From Actinoplanes missouriensis 431 (GTDB lineage Bacteria > Actinomycetota > Actinomycetes > Mycobacteriales > Micromonosporaceae): 64,000 nt of DNA. The DNA is taken from positions 310,001-374,000 of the forward strand of contig NC_017093.1 in assembly GCF_000284295.1 (NCBI RefSeq), given 5' to 3'. Shown here one piece after another: positions 26,695 through 39,169 of this stretch. A model generated the notes under the pieces. It saw only the letters and a program-made list of their open reading frames with translations. It made no database searches and was not told the origin of the DNA. Positions within the stretch are counted from its first letter, which is position 1. Each line of letters opens with the position of its first letter. A program made the translations under genes and the position numbers.

Positions 26695-29052
26695 TCAGGA
26701 GGGTGGGAGGGCGGCCAGGACGGTGTCGAGGACCTTCACCGCTGCGTGTTTGTCGAGGGGGTTGTTGCCGTTTCCGCACTTCGGGGACTGGACGCACGCC
26801 GGGCAACCTGCCTCGCAGACGCACGCGGCGATGGCCTCGCGGGTGGCCCGCAGCCAGTCCGCCGCCACCCCGTACGCCCGCTCGGCGAAGCCCGCCCCGC
26901 CGGGATGGCCGTCGTAGACGAAGACCGTCGGGGCCTCGGTGTCCGCGTGGTTCGCGGTGGAGAGGCCGCCGATGTCCCACCTGTCGCAGGTGGCGATCAG
27001 CGGCAGCAGGCCGATGCCGGCGTGCTCGGCCGCGTGCAGGGCGCCCGGGAAGTCGGCCGGTTCGACGCCGGCTGAGACCAGGGCCTCCGGCGAGATGGTG
27101 AACCAGACGGCGACGGTACGCAGTTCGCGCACCGGGAGGTCGAGCGGTTTGGTGTCGATCACCTCGCCGGTGCCGATCCGGCGGCGCTGGTACGACACCA
27201 CCTGGTTCGTCACGTCCACCTCGCCGAGGAAGAGGCCGACCGGGCCGGCGTCGACGTACGAGCGGACGTTCACCACGGACAGGTTCGTCACGTCACGGGC
27301 GTGTGTGGTCCAGTCCGGCTCCTGCTGGTGCACCAGGGCGATCGCGTCGTCCAGGTCCAGCTCGTCCACCACGTACGAGACGCCCTGGTGCAGGTAGACC
27401 GCGCCGGTGTGCAGCATGACGTGCGAGGAGCCGTGGTCGACGGTGCCGAGCAGCCGGCCGGTCGACGACTCGACCACGGCGACCGGGGCGCCGCCGGTGC
27501 CGCGCAGGTCCACGTCGGGCCGTCCGCGGTGCGTCCAGTACCAGCCGGACGGCCGGCGTCGCAGCACGCCTTCCCCGGCCAGCGCGTGCACCGCGGCGAC
27601 GGCCGCCTCGCCGCCGAAGAGTTCCAGGTCGGCGTCGGTGAGCGGCGCCTCGGAGGCGGCGCAGCAGAGTTGCGGACCGAGGACGTAGGGGTTGGCGGGG
27701 TCGAGCACGGTGGCCTCGACGGGACGGCCGAAGACGGCTTCCGGGTGGTGCACGAGGTAGGTGTCGAGCGGGTCGTCCCGGGCGATCAGCACGGCGAGCG
27801 CCTCACCGCCGGCCCGCCCGGCCCGTCCGGCCTGCTGCCAGAGCGAAGCCCGGGTGCCCGGATATCCGCAGATCAGCACGGCGTCGAGGCCGACCAGGTC
27901 GACGCCGAGTTCGAGCGCGTTCGTGGAGGCGAGGCCGAGCAGCTCACCGGAGAGCAGGGATCGCTCGATCGCCCGCCGGTCCTCGCGCAGGTAACCGGCG
28001 CGGTAGGCGGCGACCCGGTCGCCGAGCCCGGGAACGGCTTCGTCGAGGGATCGCCGGGTCATCGACGCGACGACTTCGGCGCCGCGCCGGGAGCGGACGA
28101 AGGCGAGGGTACGGGTACCGGCCACGACCGCGTCGGTGAGCAGATCCGCGGTCTCTCGCAGGGCGGACCGGCGGATCGGAGGCAGCTCGACGTCGGTGAA
28201 GTCGGACGTGTCGGACGGCAGCGACACACTGGACGCGGGAAGCAGCGGCGGCTCCCACAGGGCGAACGTCACCCCGCCGCGCGGCGACGTGTCCTCTGTG
28301 ACCTCTGTCACGTCAAGTCCGGTGAGCCGGGACGCCGCTCCGGCCGGGTCGCCGGAGGTCGCCGAGGCGAGGATGAACGTGGGCGACGACCCGTACCGGG
28401 CCGCGGCTCGGCGCAGTCTTCGCAGGACATGGGCGACGTGGGAGCCGAACACCCCGCGGTACGTGTGGCACTCGTCGATCACCACGTACGAGAGGCGGCG
28501 GAGAAAGACCCCCCACCGGGCGTGCCCGGGCAGCAGCGAGTGATGCAGCATGTCGGGGTTCGTCAGCACGAACCGCGAGTGCTGGCGCACCCATTCGCGC
28601 TCCTCGCGCGGGGTGTCGCCGTCGAAGGTGGCGGGGCGCACGCCGTCCAGGCCGAGCCGGGCGATCGCACGGAGCTGATCGGCCGCGAGCGCCTTGGTAG
28701 GTGACAGATACAGCACGGTCGCCTTAGGGTCCCTGGCGAGCGCGCTGAGAGCAGGCAGCTGGTACGCGAGGGATTTGCCCGACGCGGTGCCGGTGGCCAG
28801 CACGACGTGCGTGCCCTCCCAGGCGAGGGTGGCGGCGGCAGCCTGATGCTTCCACGGCGCGATGATCCGTTGCGCGGTGAACGCGTCACGCACCGCGGGG
28901 TCGGTCCATCCGGGCCACGGCGCCGCCTGCCCGGCCCGGGGTGGCACTCGCTCGATGTGCGTGATCGGGGACACCTCCGCCGCGGTGCCGCGAGTTCGCA
29001 GTCGATGCAGCAGCTCAGCAGGACCGAAGGCGGTGGAGGTCACGCATTGCAC
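26695..29052 (-). CDS. DEAD/DEAH-box helicase with DUF1998 zinc module (MrfA/YprA-like)
   Basis: The 785-residue protein has superfamily 2 helicase motifs: motif I ATGTASGKSLAYQLP, Ia YLSPTKALAADQ, II DECH (in VVIDECHTYRG), III SATSGDP, and motifs V-VI STNALELGVDL and QQAGRAGRAG. The C-terminal DUF1998 region contains a four-cysteine cluster (CVCEAGCPACVQSPKCGNG). This architecture is that of MrfA/YprA, a 3'-5' DNA helicase for mitomycin-type damage repair in Bacillus. M. tuberculosis has a related gene (Rv3649) near its tad locus. The start is either GTG 29052 or GTG 29043; no strong ribosome site. Convergent with the tad operon. Confidence 0.92.
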   Translation of the reverse strand: MQCVTSTAFGPAELLHRLRTRGTAAEVSPITHIERVPPRAGQAAPWPGWTDPAVRDAFTAQRIIAPWKHQAAAATLAWEGTHVVLATGTASGKSLAYQLPALSALARDPKATVLYLSPTKALAADQLRAIARLGLDGVRPATFDGDTPREEREWVRQHSRFVLTNPDMLHHSLLPGHARWGVFLRRLSYVVIDECHTYRGVFGSHVAHVLRRLRRAAARYGSSPTFILASATSGDPAGAASRLTGLDVTEVTEDTSPRGGVTFALWEPPLLPASSVSLPSDTSDFTDVELPPIRRSALRETADLLTDAVVAGTRTLAFVRSRRGAEVVASMTRRSLDEAVPGLGDRVAAYRAGYLREDRRAIERSLLSGELLGLASTNALELGVDLVGLDAVLICGYPGTRASLWQQAGRAGRAGGEALAVLIARDDPLDTYLVHHPEAVFGRPVEATVLDPANPYVLGPQLCCAASEAPLTDADLELFGGEAAVAAVHALAGEGVLRRRPSGWYWTHRGRPDVDLRGTGGAPVAVVESSTGRLLGTVDHGSSHVMLHTGAVYLHQGVSYVVDELDLDDAIALVHQQEPDWTTHARDVTNLSVVNVRSYVDAGPVGLFLGEVDVTNQVVSYQRRRIGTGEVIDTKPLDLPVRELRTVAVWFTISPEALVSAGVEPADFPGALHAAEHAGIGLLPLIATCDRWDIGGLSTANHADTEAPTVFVYDGHPGGAGFAERAYGVAADWLRATREAIAACVCEAGCPACVQSPKCGNGNNPLDKHAAVKVLDTVLAALPPS

Positions 29053-29163
29053 TGTGACACCGGTATGCCCCGAACCTCAAACGGGTAGGACGGTGGGTGC
29101 CACGCGTCGCCCGATGTCGGTCGGTGGTTAGATTTCGCGGGGGGAGATCAGGGAGGAGGACCG

Positions 29164-29520
29164 ATGGAGCTGTCGCTGGCGGACCGCACCGTCGCTGGGC
29201 ACACTGTGCTCGAAGTCGGTGGTGAGGTCGACGTCTACACCGCCCCTCGGCTGCGTGAGCGGCTGATCGAGCTGGTGGACGCGGGTGCACGTGACGTCGT
29301 CGTCGATCTGGAGAGGGTCGAGTTCCTCGACTCGACGGGTCTCGGCGTCCTGGTCGGTGCCCTCAAGCGCCTGCGAACCGCGCACGGGACGTTCGGTCTC
29401 GTCTGCGCGAAGGAGCCGCTCCTCAAGATCTTCCGGATCACCGCGCTGGACCAGGTTTTCCCGATCTTTCCAACGGTCGAGGCGGCCACCGAACGCGACG
29501 GCAGCGGTCCTGTTTCGTGA
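29164..29520 (+). CDS. bldG: BldG-type anti-sigma factor antagonist (STAS)
   Basis: A 118-residue STAS protein starting [20 protein letters not shown] (AGGAGG before the ATG). The motif [20 protein letters not shown] contains the phospho-acceptor Ser. Sequence and position next to an anti-sigma ATPase and a convergent helicase match bldG of Streptomyces, which is needed for aerial growth and antibiotic production. It overlaps the next gene, and the two form a partner-switching pair. Confidence 0.9.
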   Translation: MELSLADRTVAGHTVLEVGGEVDVYTAPRLRERLIELVDAGARDVVVDLERVEFLDSTGLGVLVGALKRLRTAHGTFGLVCAKEPLLKIFRITALDQVFPIFPTVEAATERDGSGPVS

Positions 29521-29957
29521 TGGCTACGGTTCGGCTCTCCTTCTCGCCGGCTCCGGTGCACGTGCGCACCGCGCGACTGGTCGGTGTCGCGGTCGCGCGC
29601 CGGGCGGGTGTCGCCGAGGAGCTGCTCGACGAGGTCCGGCTGGCGATCGGTGAGGCCTGCACGCGTGCCGTGACCCTGCACCGTCAGTACGGCCTCACCG
29701 ACCTGGTCACGGTGGAGATGTCCGACTCGGACTCGTACACCGTCCGGGTCATCGATCATGCCCCGATCGAGGCGAGTGTGGGGCTGACGAAGCTGCCCCC
29801 GGACGAGCTCGCCGACGAGTCGCTGACCGACGACGCGCTGACCACGGGTGTCGGATTTGCACTCCTTGCCGGATTTGTTGATGATTTGCAGGTGCGTCCG
29901 GTGGATGATGGCCCGGGCACCGAAGTGCGCATGGTCTGGCCTGTAACCCGCCGCTGA
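29520..29957 (+). CDS. Anti-sigma regulatory factor (HATPase_c, RsbW/SpoIIAB-like)
   Basis: A 145-residue protein beginning [23 protein letters not shown] 29520 overlaps the bldG stop (TGATG). It has a GHKL ATPase fold: LDEVRLAIGEACTRAV is the N-box (E, and A/C in place of N), followed by GVGFALLAGFVDDLQV as a G-box-like segment. The N-box Asn and the glycine lid are only partly conserved, so kinase activity is uncertain. It is the expected binding partner of the BldG-like protein, equivalent to the gene downstream of bldG in Streptomyces. Confidence 0.85.
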   Translation: MATVRLSFSPAPVHVRTARLVGVAVARRAGVAEELLDEVRLAIGEACTRAVTLHRQYGLTDLVTVEMSDSDSYTVRVIDHAPIEASVGLTKLPPDELADESLTDDALTTGVGFALLAGFVDDLQVRPVDDGPGTEVRMVWPVTRR

Positions 29958-30220
29958 GCAAAAAGCGCCGCAGCCTGCACAAAGAGATCAACCGCGCCCT
30001 ATACCCGCTCGCCGCGCCGCTAACACAGCGGCAAACATCACCGCGACACGGCTGCGTGCAGGTGTGACGATCGCCATACCGGCCCTATACAGTACGCGAG
30101 TTGTCAGCTACTGCTGGTCCGCGTCCGCGGGCCTGGTCGGTCGTTCCCCGCGATCCGGGGAATGCGCCCGGAGGTCTCGTCCGCCGTCCGGGTGCGATCG
30201 GTGTGTACAGGAGGACATTG

Positions 30221-32632
30221 ATGTCCGGGACCTCGATAGACCTCGCCGCCGAGGGTGGCGGGGTGTCCCTGAGTGGTGAGAACCTCTCCTACGTCATCGT
30301 CGCGCTGGCGTTCGCGCTGGTGGCGCTCGGCTTCGCCGCTATGTTCGTCCAATCCGTGCTGCGTACCGGTCGCGGCACCCCGAAGATGCAGGAGATCGCC
30401 GGCGCCGTGCAGGAGGGCGCTTCGGCGTACCTGATCCGGCAGTTCCGGACCCTGGCGATCTTCGTGGTGATCGCGGTCGTCCTGCTGTTCCTGCTCCCGG
30501 TGCACGCCACCGAGAACGAGACGCTCGTCAAGATCGGCAGGTCGGCGTTCTTCATCGTCGGCGCGATCTTCAGCTCGTTCATCGGCGGCGCCGGCATGGC
30601 GCTGGCGACCCGGGCCAACCTGCGGGTGGCAGCCGCCGCCGGCGAGGAGGGCGGCCGGGAGAAGGCGATGGGCATCGCGTTCCGCACCGGCGGCGTGGTG
30701 GGCTTCCTCACCGTGGGCCTCGGCCTGTTCGGTGCGGCGCTCGTCGTCTGGATCTTCAAGGAGGACGCGCCCACGGTCCTGGAGGGCTTCGGCTTCGGCG
30801 CCGCGCTGCTCGCGATGTTCATGCGGGTCGGCGGCGGCATCTTCACCAAGGCCGCCGACGTCGGCGCCGACCTGGTCGGCAAGGTCGAGCAGGGCATTCC
30901 GGAGGACGACCCGCGCAACGCCGCCACGATCGCGGACAACGTGGGCGACAACGTCGGTGACTGTGCCGGCATGGCCGCCGACCTGTTCGAGTCCTACGCG
31001 GTGACCCTCGTCGCGGCGCTGATCCTGGGTCAGGCCGCGTTCGGCCAGGACGGCCTGATCTTCCCGCTCATCGTCTCCACGATCGGCGTGCTGATCGCGA
31101 TCATCGGGGTCTTCATCACCCGGCTGCGCAAGAGCGACCGCAACGCCCTCACCGCGATCAACCGGGCCTTCTACATCTCGGCCGCGATCTCCGCGATCGC
31201 GGTGGCCGTGGTCAGCTTCCTCTACCTGCCGGACACCTTCGCCGGCTTCGGCGACACCGGCATCGCCGAGGACATCCTGGCCAGCGACCGGAACCCGCAG
31301 CTCGTGGCGATCGGCGCGGTCATCATCGGCATCGTGCTGGCCGCCGCCATCCAGGCGCTGACCGGCTACTTCACCGAGACGAACCGGCGCCCGGTGCAGG
31401 ACATCGGCAAGTCGTCGCAGACCGGCGCGGCCACCGTGGTCCTGGCCGGCATCAGCGTCGGCCTGGAGTCGGCGGTCTACTCGGCCCTGCTGCTCGGCGC
31501 CGGCGTCTACGGCGCGTTCCTGCTCGGCGGCTCGTCGCTGACCCTGTCGCTGTTCGCGGTGGCGCTGGCCGGCACCGGCCTGCTCACCACGGTCGGCGTG
31601 ATCGTGGCGATGGACACGTTCGGCCCGATCTCGGACAACGCGCAGGGCATCGCGGAGATGTCCGGTGACATCGACGAGCGCGGCGCGCGGACCCTCACCG
31701 AGCTGGACGCGGTCGGCAACACCACGAAGGCGATCACCAAGGGCATCGCGATCGCCACGGCGGTGCTCGCCGCCACGGCGCTGTTCGGGTCGTACACGAA
31801 CAGCCTGGCCGACTCGATGGCCGACGCCGGGGTGACCGACACGGCCGCCGAGATCCTCTCGGTGCTCAACATCGCCAACCCGCGCAGCCTGGTCGGCCTG
31901 CTGGTCGGCGCCGCGGTGGTCTTCCTCTTCTCCGGTCTGGCGATCAACGCGGTGTCCCGCTCGGCGGGCGCCGTGGTGATGGAGGTCCGCCGCCAGTTCC
32001 GCGAGTTCCCGGGGATCATGGACTACACGCAGCGCCCCGAGTACGGCCGCGTGGTCGACATCTGCACCCGGGACGCGCAGCGTGAGCTGCTCACCCCCGG
32101 TCTGCTCGCGATCCTGGCCCCGATCGCCGTCGGCTTCGGGCTGGGCCCGGGCGCGCTGGCGGCGTACCTGGCCGGCGCGATCGGCGCGGGCACGCTGATG
32201 GCGGTCTTCCTGTCCAACTCCGGCGGCGCGTGGGACAACGCGAAGAAGCTGGTCGAGGACGGCGCCTTCGGTGGCAAGGGCTCCGAGGCGCACGCCGCCA
32301 CGGTGATCGGCGACACGGTCGGCGACCCGTTCAAGGACACCGCCGGTCCGGCCATCAACCCGCTGCTCAAGGTGATGAACCTGGTCTCGCTGCTGATCGC
32401 CCCGGCGGTCGTGGCGGTGAGTTACGGCGACGACGCGAGCGTCGGCGTCCGGGTCGGTGTCGCGGTCCTGGCCGTGGCGATCATCGCGGGCGCCGTGATC
32501 TGGAGCAAGCGTAAGCCGATCTCGATGGGCGACGACGCCGCCACGGCGTCCGCAGCCGGCGCCGCCGACACCGCGAAGGCCGCGCAGGACGCTCGCGAGA
32601 CGTCCACGTCCCGCGTGAAGGACAACGTCTGA
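30221..32632 (+). CDS. hppA: Proton-translocating inorganic pyrophosphatase (K+-independent type)
   Basis: An 803-residue membrane protein with about 16 predicted helices. The catalytic loop DVGADLVGKVEQGIPEDDPR and the following DNVGDNVGDCAGMAADLFESY bind Mg-PPi. The segment GNTTKA near residue 499 has Lys where K+-dependent enzymes have Ala, so this is the K+-independent class that couples PPi hydrolysis to proton pumping. ATG 30221 has AGGAGG 7 nt upstream; reading further upstream gives non-family sequence. Monocistronic with a terminator at 32652. The C-terminal 30 residues are an Ala/Thr-rich tail. Confidence 0.96.
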   Translation: MSGTSIDLAAEGGGVSLSGENLSYVIVALAFALVALGFAAMFVQSVLRTGRGTPKMQEIAGAVQEGASAYLIRQFRTLAIFVVIAVVLLFLLPVHATENETLVKIGRSAFFIVGAIFSSFIGGAGMALATRANLRVAAAAGEEGGREKAMGIAFRTGGVVGFLTVGLGLFGAALVVWIFKEDAPTVLEGFGFGAALLAMFMRVGGGIFTKAADVGADLVGKVEQGIPEDDPRNAATIADNVGDNVGDCAGMAADLFESYAVTLVAALILGQAAFGQDGLIFPLIVSTIGVLIAIIGVFITRLRKSDRNALTAINRAFYISAAISAIAVAVVSFLYLPDTFAGFGDTGIAEDILASDRNPQLVAIGAVIIGIVLAAAIQALTGYFTETNRRPVQDIGKSSQTGAATVVLAGISVGLESAVYSALLLGAGVYGAFLLGGSSLTLSLFAVALAGTGLLTTVGVIVAMDTFGPISDNAQGIAEMSGDIDERGARTLTELDAVGNTTKAITKGIAIATAVLAATALFGSYTNSLADSMADAGVTDTAAEILSVLNIANPRSLVGLLVGAAVVFLFSGLAINAVSRSAGAVVMEVRRQFREFPGIMDYTQRPEYGRVVDICTRDAQRELLTPGLLAILAPIAVGFGLGPGALAAYLAGAIGAGTLMAVFLSNSGGAWDNAKKLVEDGAFGGKGSEAHAATVIGDTVGDPFKDTAGPAINPLLKVMNLVSLLIAPAVVAVSYGDDASVGVRVGVAVLAVAIIAGAVIWSKRKPISMGDDAATASAAGAADTAKAAQDARETSTSRVKDNV

Positions 32633-32651
32633 CCAGGACGAACGGCACCAC

Positions 32652-32680
32652 GAAGGGCACCCGGTCCCCGGGTGCCCTTC
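32652..32680 (+). terminator. Terminator after hppA
   Basis: A perfect 13-bp stem (GAAGGGCACCCGG/CCGGGTGCCCTTC, loop TCC) lies 20 nt after the hppA stop. No strong T-run follows. Confidence 0.75.
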
Positions 32681-32735
32681 GCTATGACTCGATCGAGGCG
32701 TGTGGAGTGTCCGCCTGTGCCCGTACTCTGCTCCC

Positions 32736-33266
32736 ATGCGCGCGGTCCGACCGATATCCCTGGCTCTCGTCCTCGTGCTCGCTGTGCCGCTGGCGGCCTG
32801 CTCGGGCCAGCCCGGGGCGCAGGCCTGGGCCGCTCTGGTCTGCACGTCGCTGAGTCCCTGGCGCAGCGAGATCGATTCGCTGACCAGCCGGGCTCAGGCG
32901 CAGATGACCGCGGAGACGACACCCGGCCAGGCCAAGGAAAATCTGGCCCGGCTCTTCGACGGCGCGGCGACGGCGAGCGAGCAGGCCCGTGCCGGTGTGG
33001 AGCGCGCCGGCGTGCCGGACGTGGACGACGGCGAGCGGATCGCCGACGGCTTCCTGGGCTCGCTGGCGGGGATCCGCGACGCTTACGGACAGGCCCGCAC
33101 CGGCATCGAGGCGCTCGCCACCCGGCCCACGGAGACGTTCTACGCCGAGGTCGGCAAGGTGCTCGACCAGCTCTCCACGAACTACGAGAAGAGCAGCCTG
33201 GACACGACGAAAGTCGAGTCGGTGGAGCTGCGCCAGGCGTTCGACTCGCTGCCGGAGTGCCAATGA
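32736..33266 (+). CDS. Putative lipoprotein
   Basis: A 176-residue protein from ATG 32736 with the signal peptide MRAVRPISLALVLVLAVPLA followed by lipobox LAACSG (Cys at about residue 22). The mature part is all-helical (SEIDSLTSRAQAQMTAETTP, DAYGQARTGIEALATRPTET) and ends LPECQ, with cysteines at about residues 36 and 175 that could pair. I do not recognise a family. It stands between hppA and a conserved hypothetical gene; it is likely cell-surface attached. Confidence 0.75.
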   Translation: MRAVRPISLALVLVLAVPLAACSGQPGAQAWAALVCTSLSPWRSEIDSLTSRAQAQMTAETTPGQAKENLARLFDGAATASEQARAGVERAGVPDVDDGERIADGFLGSLAGIRDAYGQARTGIEALATRPTETFYAEVGKVLDQLSTNYEKSSLDTTKVESVELRQAFDSLPECQ

Positions 33267-33284
33267 GACCGGAGTCTCAGTGAG

Positions 33285-34070
33285 ATGACCGACGCGGGCT
33301 GGCCGCTGATACCGCGCGAGATCCTCCCTCCGCCGGTCCCGGTGGCGAAACGGACCGTGGCGCGTGGCACAGCGAGCCGGCGTCCGGGTCATCAGCTGCC
33401 GATGTTCGGCGCGGAGACCTCGGAGCCGTCGCCGGCCGATCTCGCCGGTCTGCTGGCCGGTCCGGGCCACCTCGGCCGGATGGGCGGCACGGCCCGCGTC
33501 TGGGTCCAGGTGGATGCCGCGTGGCGGGTCCATGCGCTGGTCACCGAGCTGCGCACGCGCGGCCTCGCGGCCACGTGGGCGCAGGTCACCCCCGATCCGG
33601 TACGGGCGGAGAAAGCACCCACCGATCCGGCCGAGGAACCGTCATCCGGGGAGGAAGCCGAGGAACCGTCATCCGGGGCGGAAGAGGAGACCGCCGAGCA
33701 GCCCGAACCGGAGCCACCGGCCCAGGTCTTCGAGGTGCGTACGGCGTACTCCCGAAGGTTGAACGCTCTGGCGAACGCCTGGCCGCAGGCCGCCACCCAG
33801 CTCTTCCTCAGCGGACCTCGGCTGAGGCTCTGGGTGGCCGCCGCAGGCGAGCCCCGGGCCGGCGGCTGGACACTCGGCCTGGATCCCGGCAAAGATCCCG
33901 ATCCGGTCGATGCGGCGCTGGTCCGAGCTGGTCTGGCGGGCCGTGTGTCGGATGACGGACGCATCTATCTCATCACCGGTCGCCGACGGCTCGCGCGGCT
34001 CGCCGAGCTGGTCGGTGAGCGTCCGCCGGCAGCGCCCGAAGAGCTCTGGCCAGGCGGCGCAGCTGCGTGA
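33285..34070 (+). CDS. Conserved hypothetical protein
   Basis: A 261-residue protein starting MTDAGWPLIPREILPPPVPV, with a proline-rich N-terminus. Two similar halves (residues 40-105 and 145-225, the second including YSRRLNALANAWPQAATQLF and LRLWVAAAGEP) are joined by an acidic linker with repeats of EEPSSG (residues 115-145). No signal peptide or membrane helix. It ends with LARLAELVGERPPAAPEELW. It lies 18 nt after the lipoprotein stop and 195 nt before topA. Function unknown; I believe related proteins occur upstream of topA in Micromonosporaceae. Confidence 0.7.
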   Translation: MTDAGWPLIPREILPPPVPVAKRTVARGTASRRPGHQLPMFGAETSEPSPADLAGLLAGPGHLGRMGGTARVWVQVDAAWRVHALVTELRTRGLAATWAQVTPDPVRAEKAPTDPAEEPSSGEEAEEPSSGAEEETAEQPEPEPPAQVFEVRTAYSRRLNALANAWPQAATQLFLSGPRLRLWVAAAGEPRAGGWTLGLDPGKDPDPVDAALVRAGLAGRVSDDGRIYLITGRRRLARLAELVGERPPAAPEELWPGGAAA

Positions 34071-34265
34071 TCTTCACCGATTGTGTCCGACACGACACCG
34101 GTTTTCCGGTGTACGGTGTCGCGGTCGGACGCATGCGGTGGCCGGACCGTTACCATCCGACTGCGGGGCTCCCCGGGAATGCAGGCTTGTCCGGCGCGTT
34201 ACGTTGAACATCTGTGCTCCGCCGGGCGAGACGGGGAGCGCCGAGTCTTGATAGCTGGGAGTGCC

Positions 34266-37076
<2,811 letters not shown>

Positions 37077-37079
37077 CGC

Positions 37080-38378
37080 TCAGGCTCCCAGAACCCGGTC
37101 CAGGTATTCGTTGGTGAAGACCCGGGCCGGGTCGAGGCGGTCGCGGACCGCCACGAAATCATCAAACTTCGGGTACGCGGGACGCAGGTCCGCAGCCGTC
37201 CGGTAATGCAGCTTCCCCCAGTGCGGGCGTCCGCCGAGCGGCTCGCACAGCGACTCGACGGCTTTGAAGTACGGCTCGTACTCGCTGCCCAGGAACTGGT
37301 GCACCGCGACGTAGGCGGACTCCCGGCCGTACCCGTGTGACAGCCAGACGTCGTCCGGGCCGGTGAACCGCACCTCGACCGGGAACTGCACCTTGAACGG
37401 CAGCACGTCGTAGATCCGGGGGAGCGCGTCGAGCACCTCGGGCAGGGCGGCGCGCGGGATCTCGTACTCCATCTCGGTGAACCGCACCCGGCGGGGCGAG
37501 CAGAAGACGCGGTCGGATCGGTCGGTGTAGGTCCGCGGGCTCAGCGCGCGGGCCGCGAAGCCGTTCAGCGCCGGAACCGTGCCGGGCAGCCGCTGGCCGA
37601 CCTTGCAGACGCCCTCCCAGAGGGTGTTGGAGAGGAACTCGTCGTCCAGCCAGCCGCGGAACGCAGGCAGCGGCTTGTCGTTCGCGCCCACGATGTTGTT
37701 GCGCTTGAGCTGCGCCCGGTCGGTGTACGGGTACCAGTAGAACTCGACGTGATCGTTCGCCGGGATCCAGTCCTCGAGCCCGGCCAGCACGTCGGCCAGC
37801 GCCATCGGACGCTCGTCGGCGTGCAGCACGAACTGCGGCACGCAGCGCAGCGTCACCTCGACGAGGATGCCGAGGGCGCCGAGCCCGAGCCGGACCGCCT
37901 GGAACTCCGGGGCGTCCTTCGTGAACCGCTCGACCTTGCCGGCCGCGGTCACCATCGTCACCGCCTCCACGCTGGACGCCAGTGTGGAGTGCGTGACGCC
38001 GGTGCCGTGGGTGCCGGTGGAGATCGCGCCGGCGACGGTCTGCGCGTCGATGTCGCCCAGATTCGGCATGGCCAGCCCGTTCTCCGCGAGCACCGCGTTG
38101 AGAGTGGACAGCCGCATCCCGGCCTGTACGGTGACCAGTGGCCCGTCGATGCCGACGAGTTGGTTGAGGCGGTGCACCGTCATCCGCTGGTCGTCGGCGA
38201 CAGCGATCGCGGTGAACGAGTGCCCACTGCCGACGACCTTGACCCGCCGCCCGTTTGTCGCTGCCTGGTTCACTGAGGCTGCGATCTCGTCGACACTGCC
38301 AGGGGTCAGGACCTCCGCGACGGACTCCTGGTTGCGTCCCCAGTTCGTCCAGCGCCGCGCGTTAACGGGTGTAGTCAT
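37080..38378 (-). CDS. D-arabinono-1,4-lactone oxidase-like FAD enzyme
   Basis: A 432-residue protein from ATG 38378 (GGAGG upstream). The N-terminal FAD-binding PCMH domain has VVGSGHSFTAI, whose His is the covalent flavin attachment site in aldonolactone oxidases, and GDIDAQTVAGAISTGTHGTG. The C-terminal ALO domain ends HWGKLHYRTAADLRPAYPKF, with the HWGK motif of the sugar-lactone oxidase family. It probably oxidises an aldonolactone or alditol in the cytoplasm; exact substrate unknown. It is divergent from the TetR gene, which may regulate it. Confidence 0.9.
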   Translation of the reverse strand: MTTPVNARRWTNWGRNQESVAEVLTPGSVDEIAASVNQAATNGRRVKVVGSGHSFTAIAVADDQRMTVHRLNQLVGIDGPLVTVQAGMRLSTLNAVLAENGLAMPNLGDIDAQTVAGAISTGTHGTGVTHSTLASSVEAVTMVTAAGKVERFTKDAPEFQAVRLGLGALGILVEVTLRCVPQFVLHADERPMALADVLAGLEDWIPANDHVEFYWYPYTDRAQLKRNNIVGANDKPLPAFRGWLDDEFLSNTLWEGVCKVGQRLPGTVPALNGFAARALSPRTYTDRSDRVFCSPRRVRFTEMEYEIPRAALPEVLDALPRIYDVLPFKVQFPVEVRFTGPDDVWLSHGYGRESAYVAVHQFLGSEYEPYFKAVESLCEPLGGRPHWGKLHYRTAADLRPAYPKFDDFVAVRDRLDPARVFTNEYLDRVLGA

Positions 38379-38535
38379 TCCGGCTTTTGTCCTCCATCCG
38401 AGCGGACACCCGTACCTGGCGTCCCGTCGATGCGCCTCGCTCGTTGATCCGAGTAACGTTCGATTTAACACTGAGATTTATTCATGACCTTGCTGCTCGT
38501 GAACAGATCTCACTGCTGAGAGGGAGTGGCGACGC

Positions 38536-39165
38536 GTGTCGACACCAACCGTCAGCACCGGTCCGCTGCGGCGGGTTCCGGTGCAGGGCAGAAGCGTTGC
38601 CCGGGTACAGCGCATGCTCGACGCGTGCGCCGAGCTGGTGGACGAGGTCGGTTATGAAGGGCTGACCACCACTTTGCTGGCCGAGCGCGCCGAAGTCGCC
38701 ATCGGCTCGGTCTACCAGTTCTTCCCGGACAAGAGGGCCATCGTCCAAGCTCTGGCACTGCGCAACATGGATGCGTACCTGCAGAGTCTCTCCGATCGGT
38801 TCGCCAGCGAGACGTTCACCCATTGGTGGGACGCCGTGGATGCCGCCATCGACGGCTACATCCACATGCACCGCAGCGTTCCCGGTTTCCGGACGCTGCA
38901 CTTCGGTGACGTGGTGGACCTGCACCTGCTGGACTCCGACCGGGACAACAACGCGGTCATCGCCGAGCGGCTGGCCGAGCTCCTGGTCGAGCAGTTCCAG
39001 CTGATCGACCGGGCTCGGCTGCGGTTCGCGCTGCAGATCTCGGTCGAGGCGGCGGACGCGCTGATCAAGCTGGCGTTCCGGCGTGACCCGGCCGGTGACG
39101 AGTCGGTGCTCGTCGAGGCCAAGGCGTTGATAAGGGAATACCTGCACCGCCACGTCGACGCCTGA
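38536..39165 (+). CDS. TetR family transcriptional regulator
   Basis: A 209-residue protein. The TetR_N helix-turn-helix lies at residues 20-70 (LVDEVGYEGLTTTLLAERAE, then VAIGSVYQFFPDKRAIVQAL). The C-terminal helical ligand domain has FTHWWDAVDAAIDGYIHMHR. GTG 38536 has GAGAGGGAG upstream. It is divergent from the ALO-type oxidase with 157 nt between and is the likely local repressor. Convergent, 4 nt apart, with the PLP-enzyme gene. Confidence 0.88.
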   Translation: MSTPTVSTGPLRRVPVQGRSVARVQRMLDACAELVDEVGYEGLTTTLLAERAEVAIGSVYQFFPDKRAIVQALALRNMDAYLQSLSDRFASETFTHWWDAVDAAIDGYIHMHRSVPGFRTLHFGDVVDLHLLDSDRDNNAVIAERLAELLVEQFQLIDRARLRFALQISVEAADALIKLAFRRDPAGDESVLVEAKALIREYLHRHVDA

Positions 39166-39169
39166 GGCG

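Noticed and set aside
30104..32845. Minus-strand open frame of over 900 codons opposite hppA
   Set aside because: Shadow of the pyrophosphatase; composition of His/Arg/Asp/Gly typical of antisense frames.
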